DNA of 64,000 nucleotides from Flavobacterium endoglycinae (lineage in GTDB: Bacteria; Bacteroidota; Bacteroidia; Flavobacteriales; Flavobacteriaceae). Of the stretch, positions 50,593 to 59,858 are shown piece after piece. Position numbers and translations under genes: made by a program. The notes below the pieces were generated by a model. It saw only the letters and a program-made list of their open reading frames with translations, was not told the DNA's origin and did not search any database. The stretch's first letter is position 1, and each line of letters starts with the position of its first letter. The stretch spans positions 2,255,001 through 2,319,000 of the forward strand of contig NZ_CP071448.1 of the NCBI RefSeq assembly GCF_017352115.1, read 5' to 3'.

Positions 50593-51249
50593 ATGAAAAC
50601 CGTTTCATCCATCGTCGAAAATTACATCAAAACAAAACCATTTCTTTTAAACGCGTTATCACTGGGAATTATCAATTTGACTTCTCTATCTCGGAACATT
50701 ATGACTGAGCTGGAAAATGAATTTGGCAAAGAGGTAAAACAAGGTGCTGTAGTGATGTCTCTGAAACGATTGACTGAAGAATTAGATTTTAAATTAAACC
50801 ACAAAATCAACAAAGTAATCAAGAATATTGGTGAAATTACAGTAAGATCAGAATTGACGGATTACACATTCGCAGCTTCAGAAACTGTATTGAATAAACA
50901 AGCTGATTTAATTTCTGATATAAATGCATTATCTGATATTTTCTATACCTCATCACGTGGCGTAAACGAAACGAATATTGTAGTGAGCAGCAGTGTGAAT
51001 CATTTAGTTGAAAAACACTTTATGAGAGAAAAACTAATTCAGAAATTAGATAATCTTGCTTCCATTACAGTAAAATTACCAAAAGAAAATATCGTTGTTC
51101 CTGGTATCTATTACTTCATTTTCCAACGTTTGGCTTGGGAAGGAATCATCATCAATGAAGTAATTTCTACTTCAAACGAATTCACTATTTTAGTAGGTGA
51201 AGATCAGGTTGATGTTGCTTTTAAAGTAATCAAAGACCTTAAGAACTAA
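50593..51249 (+). CDS. ACT-like domain protein, conserved hypothetical
   Basis: 218 residues, no signal peptide or membrane segment. N-terminal helical part (VENYIKTKPFLLNALSLGIINLTSLSR in sections), a middle section VVMSLKRLTEEL, and two beta-alpha-beta units ending VPGIYYFIFQRLAWEGIIINEV and EFTILVGEDQVDVAFKVIKDL that look like the paired ACT domains of aspartokinases. No kinase part. It may sense an amino acid; no partner is evident. Confidence 0.75.
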   Translation: MKTVSSIVENYIKTKPFLLNALSLGIINLTSLSRNIMTELENEFGKEVKQGAVVMSLKRLTEELDFKLNHKINKVIKNIGEITVRSELTDYTFAASETVLNKQADLISDINALSDIFYTSSRGVNETNIVVSSSVNHLVEKHFMREKLIQKLDNLASITVKLPKENIVVPGIYYFIFQRLAWEGIIINEVISTSNEFTILVGEDQVDVAFKVIKDLKN

Positions 51250-51641
51250 TTTGATAAAAATTTAATTTTATATCTTAAATAGATTCAATTTTCAATTTAA
51301 TCCTTTTGTCTTTCTAAGATAAAAGGATTTTTTTTATGAATATGCATTCTTAATTCTTCATTTAATTATCATCAGAATAAGAATATTCTCAAAATTAAAA
51401 CCGCAAAATAGTTAATTTTTATTTTTTAAGCCAAAAATTTATCAACTTAATAATAGGCAATTTACAGCGTATTTATTGAGATTACGATAGTTTTACTGCA
51501 AAAAACCACAAATAAGTTGATTTTAGGATTTTTTTATGAGAATAATATTTTTATATATTTGCTAATCTCTCAAGGGATTAGAATGTCGATTTTTGATAGT
51601 ATCGTAATATAATTAGATTAAAATACAAACTAATTAATTTA
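51250..51641. other. 392-base intergenic region before the sigma factor gene
   Basis: Holds a terminator at 51299-51335 (AATCCTTTT / AAAAGGATT plus T run) and, near its right end, a TATATTTG element at 51554-51561, about 80 bases before the sigma factor start. Otherwise AT-rich sequence without visible structure or reading frame. Confidence 0.65.
51299..51335 (+). terminator. Terminator after the ACT-like gene
   Basis: AATCCTTTT pairs with AAAAGGATT over a 13-base loop, followed by T. Confidence 0.82.
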
Positions 51642-52205
51642 ATGTTGGAAGCCAAAGACCATAGTGACAAATTGTTGGTGAGCGAACTCAAAAATGGCAG
51701 CGAAAAAGCGTTTCGTGCTCTTTTTGATTTGTATTATCAAGATATATATGGCTACAGCATTAGTCTTTTAAAATCGAAAGAAGCCGCAGAGGAGAATGTT
51801 CAGGATGTTTTTATGAAAGTCTGGCAGCATCGCGAGAACTTAAACACAGAACAATCTTTTAAAGCTTATATTTTTACAATTGCCCGAAATCAGGCTTTTA
51901 ATTTATTAAACAAAGCAGCAAATGATTTAGAACTTAAGGAAGCTGTTTTTTATGAAAGCCAGAAATCACATGAATACGGAGATTACACGATTCGTGAAGA
52001 AGACTGCAAAAAACTCCGAAAGCAGGCCATGAAACAATTACCGCCAAAGCGGAAACAAATATTTAAAATGTCACGAAAGAAAGGCATGAGTTACGAAGAA
52101 ATAAGTCAGGAACTCGGCATATCTATAAATACTGTCAGGAATCAAATGAGCAAAGCATTAGAATCGATGCGGGTCTTTTTTCAGGTTCATGATGAAATTA
52201 TCTAA
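51642..52205 (+). CDS. ECF sigma factor, Bacteroidota FecI-like family
   Basis: 187 residues. Sigma region 2 (FDLYYQDIYGYSISLLKSKEAAEENVQDVFMKVW in sections; core AEENVQDVFMKVWQHRENL) and region 4 (LPPKRKQIFKMSRKKGMSYEEIS, SINTVRNQMSKALESM). It should direct RNA polymerase to the SusC-D operon behind it when freed from the FecR protein. A terminator separates it from fecR, so the two have separate promoters. Confidence 0.93.
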   Translation: MLEAKDHSDKLLVSELKNGSEKAFRALFDLYYQDIYGYSISLLKSKEAAEENVQDVFMKVWQHRENLNTEQSFKAYIFTIARNQAFNLLNKAANDLELKEAVFYESQKSHEYGDYTIREEDCKKLRKQAMKQLPPKRKQIFKMSRKKGMSYEEISQELGISINTVRNQMSKALESMRVFFQVHDEII

Positions 52206-52229
52206 CCAAAACCACATTTTAACCAATTG

Positions 52230-52260
52230 AATCACTCTTTGCCAAGAGTGATTTTTTTTT
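52230..52260 (+). terminator. Terminator after the ECF sigma gene
   Basis: AATCACTCTT pairs with AAGAGTGATT, loop TGCC, then nine T. Confidence 0.9.
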
Positions 52261-52505
52261 GCCGCATCTAAGGTCTCAATCTCGAAAAATAGGTTATTAT
52301 CATTCTTTCCGTTCCCAAATTGAAACCTTAGGTTCTGTGTACCATTTATTCCTTTTTAAATCTGCCTGCAGCAAATTAATCAGCTGGAAAAAAAATATAT
52401 ATATCGCATTTTTAACAAAAAATCATTATCGTGCAAATGTTTAAAAATCAAATAATTAAAACACAACAATCGTTTTTAAATGTTAAAATTTAAAAATTTA
52501 CAACG

Positions 52506-52522
52506 TTTGAGTAGTACTCAAA
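52506..52522. promoter_or_regulatory. Palindrome upstream of the FecR gene
   Basis: TTTGAGTA and TACTCAAA are perfect inverted arms around one G, 47 bases before the FecR start. It lies where a promoter or operator is expected. Confidence 0.45.
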
Positions 52523-52569
52523 TGCTTTTCAACTGTATACTATTAAAACCCCCAACAAAATAATTCGTA

Positions 52570-53748
52570 ATGAATTCAAATCCTGAAATAAAAACTCTTT
52601 TACAAAAGTTTGTTTTAAACCAATGTACACCCGAAGAAACGAACGAGGTAATTGCTTATTATAAAAAAAATCAGCTTACCGATGATTTCCCAACTGTGGA
52701 AGATATCCAAAATCTGTTAGCAGAAATGCCGAAAATGGAAAAGCAGAAAGCCGATGATATTTTTGCGAATATCTTAAAGACTTCAAAAGAAGAAGAAACA
52801 GTAATCGAGCTTCCGTCAAGAAAATCAAATTACAGAAAGTATATTTCGATTGCTGCCTCTGTAATTGTTTTATTGGGCATTGGCTTTTTTTACAAACAAA
52901 ATATGTCAAACAAAGCTGTTGAACCAAAATTCGATTTTAAAAGCTCTGATATTGTTTTACAACTTGAAAACGGTGAAGTTCAGGTCATTTCTGAACACAA
53001 TTCGGCTCAAGTAAAAGATGCTAAAGGAAATATTGTTGGAAATCAAAACGGAGACAAATTAGTATACGAAAGTAATTCTGATTCTGAGAAATTAATTTAC
53101 AACACAATTAAAATTCCGTATGGAAAAAAATTCCGTCTGCAATTATCTGATGGAACATTTGTTCACTTGAATTCAGGAACAACGCTGAAATATCCGGTGA
53201 AATTTATTTCTGGCGAAAACAGACAAGTATTTTTAGATGGTGAAGCTTTCTTTGATGTTGCTAAAGATAAAAAACATCCATTTATCGTAAATGCTGACGA
53301 ATTGAATGTTCGTGTTTTAGGAACGCATTTCAACGTATCTAATTATCCTGAAGATGCACTGACAGATGTTGTTTTAGTAGAAGGTTCAGTTGGAATGTAC
53401 GAATCAAGTCAAGAATTTGATGCTGCAAAAAACACTATTTTAAAACCTGGATTTAAAGGAAGTTTTAATAAAGAAAATGCTAAAATCTCAACCAAAGCGG
53501 TTATCACAGATATTTATACTTCTTGGATTGATGGAGGTTTAACGTTTAGAAATATGACTTTCAAAAATATTATTACGAAGCTTGAAAGACGTTATAATGT
53601 TGCAATTGTAAACAAAAACGAGAAACTCGCCAGCGAGAAATTCAATGCCAGCTTTAAAGAGGAATCTATAGAAAATGTGATGAGTTATTTTAACGAAATC
53701 CATGGCATTAACTACACGATAAAAAACAATCAGATACTAATTAAATAA
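52570..53748 (+). CDS. FecR-family anti-sigma factor
   Basis: 392 residues. Cytoplasmic N-terminal part that would hold the sigma factor, one transmembrane helix at about 90-108 (YISIAASVIVLLGIGFFY), the periplasmic FecR domain at about 165-260 (YGKKFRLQLSDGTFVHLNSG, VFLDGEAFFDVAKDKKHPF) and a C-terminal DUF4974 domain at about 320-390 (LTFRNMTFKNIITKLERRYN). It receives the signal from the STN domain of the following SusC. Confidence 0.95.
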   Translation: MNSNPEIKTLLQKFVLNQCTPEETNEVIAYYKKNQLTDDFPTVEDIQNLLAEMPKMEKQKADDIFANILKTSKEEETVIELPSRKSNYRKYISIAASVIVLLGIGFFYKQNMSNKAVEPKFDFKSSDIVLQLENGEVQVISEHNSAQVKDAKGNIVGNQNGDKLVYESNSDSEKLIYNTIKIPYGKKFRLQLSDGTFVHLNSGTTLKYPVKFISGENRQVFLDGEAFFDVAKDKKHPFIVNADELNVRVLGTHFNVSNYPEDALTDVVLVEGSVGMYESSQEFDAAKNTILKPGFKGSFNKENAKISTKAVITDIYTSWIDGGLTFRNMTFKNIITKLERRYNVAIVNKNEKLASEKFNASFKEESIENVMSYFNEIHGINYTIKNNQILIK

Positions 53749-53798
53749 CCACTAAAACCAAATACAAATATGACGAAATAACATTACGGGAATAAAAA

Positions 53799-53829
53799 AA
53801 TCGGAAAGAGCTGCGAACAATTTCCGATT
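53799..53829 (+). promoter_or_regulatory. Hairpin in the leader of the SusC gene
   Basis: AATCGGAAA pairs with TTTCCGATT across a 13-base loop. No T run follows, so it is more likely an mRNA-processing or control hairpin than a terminator. It lies about 50 bases before the start codon. Confidence 0.45.
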
Positions 53830-53878
53830 AACTAAGTGATTGAATATAACGAATTAACTACAATCAATTAACAAAATT

Positions 53879-56800
53879 ATGAAAAAAAAATCAAAGAATA
53901 CTGGGTTTTTATACCGAGTGTTCCAAAATGACCTAAAATTGAAACTAACTACCCTACTTCTTTTGGTCGCCATGTTTAATATTAGAGGAAATACTTATGC
54001 CCAAAAAACAAAAGTCACCCTAGAATTAAACAATTCAACAATCGAAAAGGTTATTGAGACCATTGAGCAAAAAACAGACTTCAGGTTTATTTACAAATTG
54101 AATGATATCGACTTAGATCGAACAGTTTCAATTTCTGTAAAAGATCAGTCTATATATGTGGTTTTAGACAAGCTTTTTAAAGGAACTCCAACCGAATTTA
54201 AAATTCGCGATACGCAGATTATCCTGAAAAAACCAGAACTCAAAACCCAAATTATCGAATTTCAAAAACAAACTGTTTCGGGTGTAATTACAGATGAAAA
54301 CGGCATGCCTTTACCGGGAGCTTCTGTTATTGAAGAAGGAACAAAAAACGGAATGGTTACAGATTTCGATGGTAAATACAAACTTACTGTCGAAAGCAGC
54401 CAGTCTGTAATTATCGTATCTTTTGTAGGATACAAGGAAAAAAGAGTAACTGCGAATCAAAATACAATCAACATTCAATTGTTTCCAGACGCAACTGATT
54501 TACAGGAAATTGTAGTAGTAGGTTATGGTCTCGCTACAAAAAGAGATGTAACAGGAGCAGTTTCTTCAATCGCTGCAAAAGACATGAATCAGGGCGCTAT
54601 TGTAAATCCGCTGCAATTAATTTCTGGAAAAGCTGCGGGTGTAAATATCACGCAGGTAGGTAGCGAACCAGGTACTGGACCAAGCGTTCGTATTCGTGGA
54701 ATTTCTTCTTTAATTGGAGGAAGTGACCCTTTAGTAGTAGTAGATGGAATTCAGGGCAATATGGATTTATTAAACCAAATTCCGCCCAGTGAAATCGAAA
54801 GTATCGATATCTTAAAAGATGCTTCTGCCACTGCCGTTTACGGTTCTCGTGGTGCACCTGGAGTTATTATCGTTTCTACCAAAAAGAACAAAGCCGGAAA
54901 AACTACTATGGAATATATTGGTTCTACTGCTTTAGATTTTATTCCGAAGAAATTAAACATGTTAAATGCTGATGAATGGTGGTCGGCAGCGCAAAGTGTT
55001 GGTGTTCCGGCATCGGCAAATCATGGCTCAAATACAGACTGGTACGGACTTTTAACACGAACTGGGATTACACAAACACATACTTTATCTTTTGGAGGCG
55101 GAACAGATAAATTCAATTACAGAGCTTCTTTAACGGCTATTCTTCAAGACGGAGTTGTTATCAATTCGAGTAATCAAAAATACATCGGACGCATTCAGGC
55201 AACTCAACAAGCTTTTGATGATAAACTGAAGTTGACATTTAACTTAAATACTGGTGTAAACAATACTACAAACAGTATTCAAAGCATTGGTACAGCAGCT
55301 TTTACATCAAATTTAATTACAAATGCCTATTTGATGCGTCCAACAGACCCTGTGTATAATACAGATGGAACTTACTTTACAGATCCAAACGTATTTCAAT
55401 ACTTAAATCCTTATGCGGCGGCACAAACTACTACTAACGAAGCGCAAAACGATAATTTATTCGGAAGTTTAAAAGCTGATTTGGATTTAGCAAAAGGTTT
55501 AACCGCAAACTGGTTTGGGAGCTGGAGAAAAACTAATGTTACCTATGGTTACTTTCAACCTGTAGAATCAACAGCTGCTTTTGCTATTGATCAAAAAGGG
55601 TTTGCGAACATCAATAATCAAAGACAAAATGAAAAGCTGACTAACTTCAGCCTTAATTATAAAAGAACATTTGGCATACACAATATAAACGTATTAGGTT
55701 TATACGAATGGCAAAGTCAGACTTATCAAGGAAATTATGCACAAGCAAGAGGTTTTATGAATGATAAAACAACTTACAATGCGCTTCAATTTGGTGACAT
55801 GTCAAGCGTTCGTCCCGGAGATATGACTTCCTATAAAAATGACAGAAGTTTAGTTTCATTTTTAGGAAGAGTAAATTATTCTTTATTAGACCGTTATTTA
55901 TTGACAGCGAGTATTCGTCGTGACGGCTCATCTGTTTTTGGAGCTAATAATAAATGGGGAGATTTCCCTTCTGCATCTGTAGCATGGCAGATTAACAAAG
56001 AACCATTTATGAACAACCAGACCTTAATTGATGAATTAAAACTTCGTGCAGGATATGGTGTAACAGGTAATCAGCAAGGACTTTATCCGCAGCAGTCAAT
56101 TGCGTTAGTTGATCGTTCGGGTACTGTAAATTTTGGAGGACAGCTTATTACAAATTATGCTGTTGTTCAAAATTCAAATGCGGATCTCAAATGGGAAACT
56201 AAAAAACAGACAAACTTAGGTCTTGATTTTGCACTTTTAAACAATAGATTACGAGGAACTGTTGATGTATATACCTCTAAAACAGAAAACTTATTATTTA
56301 ATTATGTAGTACCTCAGCCGCCATTTCCACACGATCGAATCATGGCAAATGTGGGAAGTATTTCAAACAAAGGTCTTGAAGTATCTCTTGCTTACGACGT
56401 AATTAAAACAGACAATAGTACGCTTACACTTGCAGGAAACCTTTCTTTCATGAAAAATGAAGTACTTAACCTAAGCGGCAGCATCAACGGAGTTCCTTTG
56501 AATACTGACTATGTAGGCTGGGGAGCTGAAAACTCTTATTTAGTAAAAGGAAAACCAGTTGGAGCATTTTACATCCTTCAGCATACTGGTAAAAATGAAA
56601 ACAATGTTGAAACCGTTTTGGATCGTGACGGAAATGGGGTAATTGATCAGGGAACCAGAAGTCCAGACCGTTATTATGCAGGTTCGGCTCTTCCAACTTA
56701 TACTTTTTCATTTAACCCTTCTTACCGTTATAAAAACTTCGACGCTTCGATGTTAGTAAGAGGTTCTGGAGGAAATAAAATTTACAACGGCTTACGTTCT

Positions 56801-57142
56801 AATTTAAGCCGAATGGAAAATATTGGTAAATCGAACGTTCTGGCGAGTGCTGTAGATCAAGGAATTTATACTTCTCCTTACGGTTCTGATTTATGGTTAG
56901 AAGACGGTTCATTTATCCGTTTAGAAAATCTTACAGCGGGATATAGTTTCCGTTTTTCAGATAAATATATTGATACTATTAGACTTTCGCTTACAGGAAA
57001 CAACTTATTCCTGATTACAGATTACACAGGTATGGATCCTGAATTAAACGTAAGCGGCAGCGGAGATAACTTCGGAGGCGATAAAGGAATTTATCCTCGT
57101 ACCAGAAGTGTTGCGTTTGGTTTGACTGTAAAATTTAAATAG
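53879..57142 (+). CDS. SusC/RagA-family TonB-linked outer membrane protein with STN domain
   Basis: 1087 residues. Signal region (LTTLLLLVAMFNIRGNTYAQ), STN domain (about 45-115; IEKVIETIEQKTDFRFIYKL), CarboxypepD_reg-like domain (about 130-205; VSGVITDENGMPLPGASV), plug with the SusC motif LQEIVVVGYGLATKRDVTGA (about 215-235) and SIDILKDASATAVYGSRGAPG, then the barrel ending VAFGLTVKFK. It imports oligosaccharides; the STN domain signals to FecR. With the downstream GH13/GH97 genes the likely ligand is an alpha-glucan oligosaccharide. Confidence 0.97.
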   Translation: MKKKSKNTGFLYRVFQNDLKLKLTTLLLLVAMFNIRGNTYAQKTKVTLELNNSTIEKVIETIEQKTDFRFIYKLNDIDLDRTVSISVKDQSIYVVLDKLFKGTPTEFKIRDTQIILKKPELKTQIIEFQKQTVSGVITDENGMPLPGASVIEEGTKNGMVTDFDGKYKLTVESSQSVIIVSFVGYKEKRVTANQNTINIQLFPDATDLQEIVVVGYGLATKRDVTGAVSSIAAKDMNQGAIVNPLQLISGKAAGVNITQVGSEPGTGPSVRIRGISSLIGGSDPLVVVDGIQGNMDLLNQIPPSEIESIDILKDASATAVYGSRGAPGVIIVSTKKNKAGKTTMEYIGSTALDFIPKKLNMLNADEWWSAAQSVGVPASANHGSNTDWYGLLTRTGITQTHTLSFGGGTDKFNYRASLTAILQDGVVINSSNQKYIGRIQATQQAFDDKLKLTFNLNTGVNNTTNSIQSIGTAAFTSNLITNAYLMRPTDPVYNTDGTYFTDPNVFQYLNPYAAAQTTTNEAQNDNLFGSLKADLDLAKGLTANWFGSWRKTNVTYGYFQPVESTAAFAIDQKGFANINNQRQNEKLTNFSLNYKRTFGIHNINVLGLYEWQSQTYQGNYAQARGFMNDKTTYNALQFGDMSSVRPGDMTSYKNDRSLVSFLGRVNYSLLDRYLLTASIRRDGSSVFGANNKWGDFPSASVAWQINKEPFMNNQTLIDELKLRAGYGVTGNQQGLYPQQSIALVDRSGTVNFGGQLITNYAVVQNSNADLKWETKKQTNLGLDFALLNNRLRGTVDVYTSKTENLLFNYVVPQPPFPHDRIMANVGSISNKGLEVSLAYDVIKTDNSTLTLAGNLSFMKNEVLNLSGSINGVPLNTDYVGWGAENSYLVKGKPVGAFYILQHTGKNENNVETVLDRDGNGVIDQGTRSPDRYYAGSALPTYTFSFNPSYRYKNFDASMLVRGSGGNKIYNGLRSNLSRMENIGKSNVLASAVDQGIYTSPYGSDLWLEDGSFIRLENLTAGYSFRFSDKYIDTIRLSLTGNNLFLITDYTGMDPELNVSGSGDNFGGDKGIYPRTRSVAFGLTVKFK

Positions 57143-57150
57143 TAAAAAAG

Positions 57151-58659
57151 ATGAAAATTAAAAATATACTAATAGCAGGAAGCGCGTGTTTCCTGACACT
57201 TTTTAGCTGTACAGATATCAATGAAAATGTCTATGACAGATATCCTGCAGATGAATTTTACGGAACTCCTGAAGGAGCTAATATCGCACTTGCCAATGTA
57301 TACGCACAAATTCCGGGTGAATTTGCAAGAGAAGGTGCTTCTGGAGTAGGATATGCCGGTGCCGATAACGGCTGGTACGATATGAACTGTATGTCATCTG
57401 ACGAGCAGGTTATCCCTCACAGAAATACAGGTGACTGGCAGCAGGATTTTGCCCGTTTACACAAACACGAATGGCTGCCTACCGATTTCATTATCAACAA
57501 TACTTGGAACTGGTTATACAAAGCTGTTTTCAATGCTAATTTAGCCGTAAGTTTATTAGAAAAATCAAATGCCGAAACTTCTAAAATTGCCGAAGCAAAA
57601 GTATTAAGAGCTTTCTTCTACTATTTATTGATTGATGATTTTGGTGATGTTCCTTTTTTTACGGATAATAACATCACAGTTGATAAAATCCCACAATCAA
57701 GCCGTAAAGAAGTGTATGATTTTATTGTGAAAGAATTAACCGAAAACGTTGATTTATTATCTGGTACAAAAGGCGGCAATTATTACGGAAGATTCAATAA
57801 ATGGGCTGGTTATACTTTATTAGCAAAAGTATATCTAAATGCCCAAGTATATACAGGAACTTCTAAATGGAACGAATGTTTAGCCGCTTGTAACAAAGTT
57901 GCCGAAGGTGGTTTTTCACTTCATTCAGGTGCGGCAGATGCAGCAAATCCGCTTGGAAATAAATATTACGAACTATTTGGAGATGTACTTCCTGAAGATG
58001 AAACAATCCTATCTATTTATGCAACTTTAGACATTGTTTCTCGTAATGTGTACGCAGTCCGCAGTTTATACGGACCTCATGCTCAGGCATTATTTGGGTA
58101 CAGCGGATGGAACGGTACTATTGTTCCAAAAGAATTTTTCTTGAAATATGATGAAAATGATATCCGCAGAAAACAATTTTTATTTGGAGAACAACCGGGA
58201 GGTTTCAATTACACACTTGATGTGGCTTCATTAGACAATCCGGGAGCAGCTCCTCAAGCGGGAGTTCGTAACGTAAAATTTTATCCTGCAACACCAAGAA
58301 CCGGAGGCGGTGCTTCTAACGATTTCCCAATTTTCAGATATGCTGATATCATTTTAATGATCGCAGAATGCAATACTCGATTAGGAAATGCCGGAGCAGC
58401 AAAACCTTTTATTGATCAGATCAGACAACGTGCCGGATTAAATGCTTTAGACCACAATCCTACTCTTGATGACATTTACAACGAAAGAGGATTTGAGTTA
58501 AACTGGGAAGGACACAGAAGACAAGATATGATTCGTTTTGACAAATTTTTATTGGCAAACGAATTCAGACCAGCATCTCCTGCTTACAGAAAGTTATTTC
58601 CAATTCCAACTTCTGCATTAAATGCCAATTTAGGACTAAAACAAAATCCGGGTTACTAA
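57151..58659 (+). CDS. SusD/RagB-family glycan-binding lipoprotein
   Basis: 502 residues with a lipobox (CFLTLFSCTDINEN). Helical TPR-like part with AEAKVLRAFFYYLLIDDFGDVPFFT, and the C-terminal NERGFELNWEGHRRQDMIRFDKF and YRKLFPIPTSALNAN. It forms the lid of the SusC transporter. Eight bases after susC. Confidence 0.97.
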   Translation: MKIKNILIAGSACFLTLFSCTDINENVYDRYPADEFYGTPEGANIALANVYAQIPGEFAREGASGVGYAGADNGWYDMNCMSSDEQVIPHRNTGDWQQDFARLHKHEWLPTDFIINNTWNWLYKAVFNANLAVSLLEKSNAETSKIAEAKVLRAFFYYLLIDDFGDVPFFTDNNITVDKIPQSSRKEVYDFIVKELTENVDLLSGTKGGNYYGRFNKWAGYTLLAKVYLNAQVYTGTSKWNECLAACNKVAEGGFSLHSGAADAANPLGNKYYELFGDVLPEDETILSIYATLDIVSRNVYAVRSLYGPHAQALFGYSGWNGTIVPKEFFLKYDENDIRRKQFLFGEQPGGFNYTLDVASLDNPGAAPQAGVRNVKFYPATPRTGGGASNDFPIFRYADIILMIAECNTRLGNAGAAKPFIDQIRQRAGLNALDHNPTLDDIYNERGFELNWEGHRRQDMIRFDKFLLANEFRPASPAYRKLFPIPTSALNANLGLKQNPGY

Positions 58660-58672
58660 AAACAAAACGATC

Positions 58673-59752
58673 ATGAAAAAATATATCAATAAATTACTCT
58701 TATTAGGCAGTCTGCTCATTCTGGGTTCTTCCTGTGACAGCGGTGCCGAACTAACGACCCTGAAATCCGTTAGTTTTCCATCTGAAATTACCGTTTCATC
58801 AAGTACATTAGTTCTTACAGAAGACACAGCCGATGATCCTGTTTTACTAATTTCATGGCCTTCAGTTTCTTTTCCTATTGAAGCTCCTGTAACCTACGCT
58901 GTTCAGTTTGATTTAATTGGAGACACAAGCGGAAGCACGGCTTGGCAGAAAGCCAAACGCATCGAAGTAGGAACCGATGTTTTAAGCAAATCTTTAACTG
59001 GTCAGGAACTTAACAAAATTGCAGTCGATTTAGGACTTCCTATAGATATCCCTGGAAAATTAGTAGTTCGTGTCGAAGCTGCAATGGATCGAAAAATCTA
59101 TTCAAATCCTATCACCCTTACGATAACTCCTTATGAAAAAAGTGTAGTTTTTGGTGAAATTTATATGCCGGGAAGCTATCAAGGCTGGGCAGTCGAAACC
59201 GCAGCCGCTTTAACAGCAATTCAAAAAGGAGTGTATCAAGGGTACATGACGGTTGCTGAAGGAGCAGGACCTGGATTTAAATTAAATACCGAAAGAAACT
59301 GGGCGCAATTCTATGGGGCTGGTGCTACAAATAATGATTTGAAAAACATGAGCGATACTGATTTTGTCCTTCCGGGAGCAGGATCTTATCAAATCAAAGT
59401 GAATTTAAACACCCTAAAATGGTCACAAGCGCCGTATGCATGGGGAATCATAGGAACAGCAACTTCAGGTGGCTGGGACAAAAGCACCCCAATGAGTTAT
59501 GATCATCAGACAAAAACTTGGAAAGTTACTGCCGATTTAGCTGCGGGAGCTTTAAAGTTCAGACTAAACGATGCATGGACCATCAACTACGGGCCGGCAG
59601 ATCCGGGTACAAACACCATTAATCTGGATAACGGAGGTGCTTACACTATTGGCGAAGCAGGAACCTATGAAGTAACCTTTACAATAAACGAAGTAGATCC
59701 TGCAACCACAGGTTATCCTGCAACTGCAACTTGTACTATCGTTAAAAAATAA
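58673..59752 (+). CDS. SusE-like surface lipoprotein
   Basis: 359 residues. Lipobox at LLILGSSCDSG. N-terminal SusE-type Ig-like domain (LVLTEDTADDPVLLISWPSV), then two carbohydrate-binding modules with repeating MPGSYQGW...GPGFKLNTERNWAQFYG and IGTATSGGWDKSTPM...LKFRLNDAWTINYG (in sections). The Trp-rich binding faces suggest starch or maltodextrin binding. Position after SusD fits SusE. Confidence 0.88.
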   Translation: MKKYINKLLLLGSLLILGSSCDSGAELTTLKSVSFPSEITVSSSTLVLTEDTADDPVLLISWPSVSFPIEAPVTYAVQFDLIGDTSGSTAWQKAKRIEVGTDVLSKSLTGQELNKIAVDLGLPIDIPGKLVVRVEAAMDRKIYSNPITLTITPYEKSVVFGEIYMPGSYQGWAVETAAALTAIQKGVYQGYMTVAEGAGPGFKLNTERNWAQFYGAGATNNDLKNMSDTDFVLPGAGSYQIKVNLNTLKWSQAPYAWGIIGTATSGGWDKSTPMSYDHQTKTWKVTADLAAGALKFRLNDAWTINYGPADPGTNTINLDNGGAYTIGEAGTYEVTFTINEVDPATTGYPATATCTIVKK

Positions 59753-59777
59753 TCTAACATTATAATAAAGCTAGATT

Positions 59778-59829
59778 AGTTTGAGTGATACCTGCCTTTT
59801 TTGAGCGAAAGGCAGGCTATCTTAAACTT
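59778..59829 (+). repeat. Long hairpin between the SusE-like and amylase genes
   Basis: AGTTTGAGTGATACCTGCC with TTT faces AAAGGCAGGCTATCTTAAAC. The 20-plus base arms pair with few mismatches. No T run; it may stabilise or process the operon mRNA and so set the ratio of binding proteins to enzyme. Confidence 0.65.
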
Positions 59830-59858
59830 GTCGAATTTATTAACTAAATTGACAAACT

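Larger units (their letters stand above)
52206..52569. other. 364-base intergenic region between sigma factor and FecR genes
   Basis: Contains a terminator (52230-52260), an imperfect inverted repeat with arms CTAAGGTCTCAAT and ATTGAAACCTTAG (about 52266-52332), an AT-rich stretch, and the 17-base palindrome at 52506-52522. No gene supported. Confidence 0.65.

Noticed and set aside
52259..52444. 61-residue plus-strand frame between sigma factor and FecR genes
   Set aside because: It starts at the edge of a terminator T run and overlaps an inverted repeat; no recognisable features.
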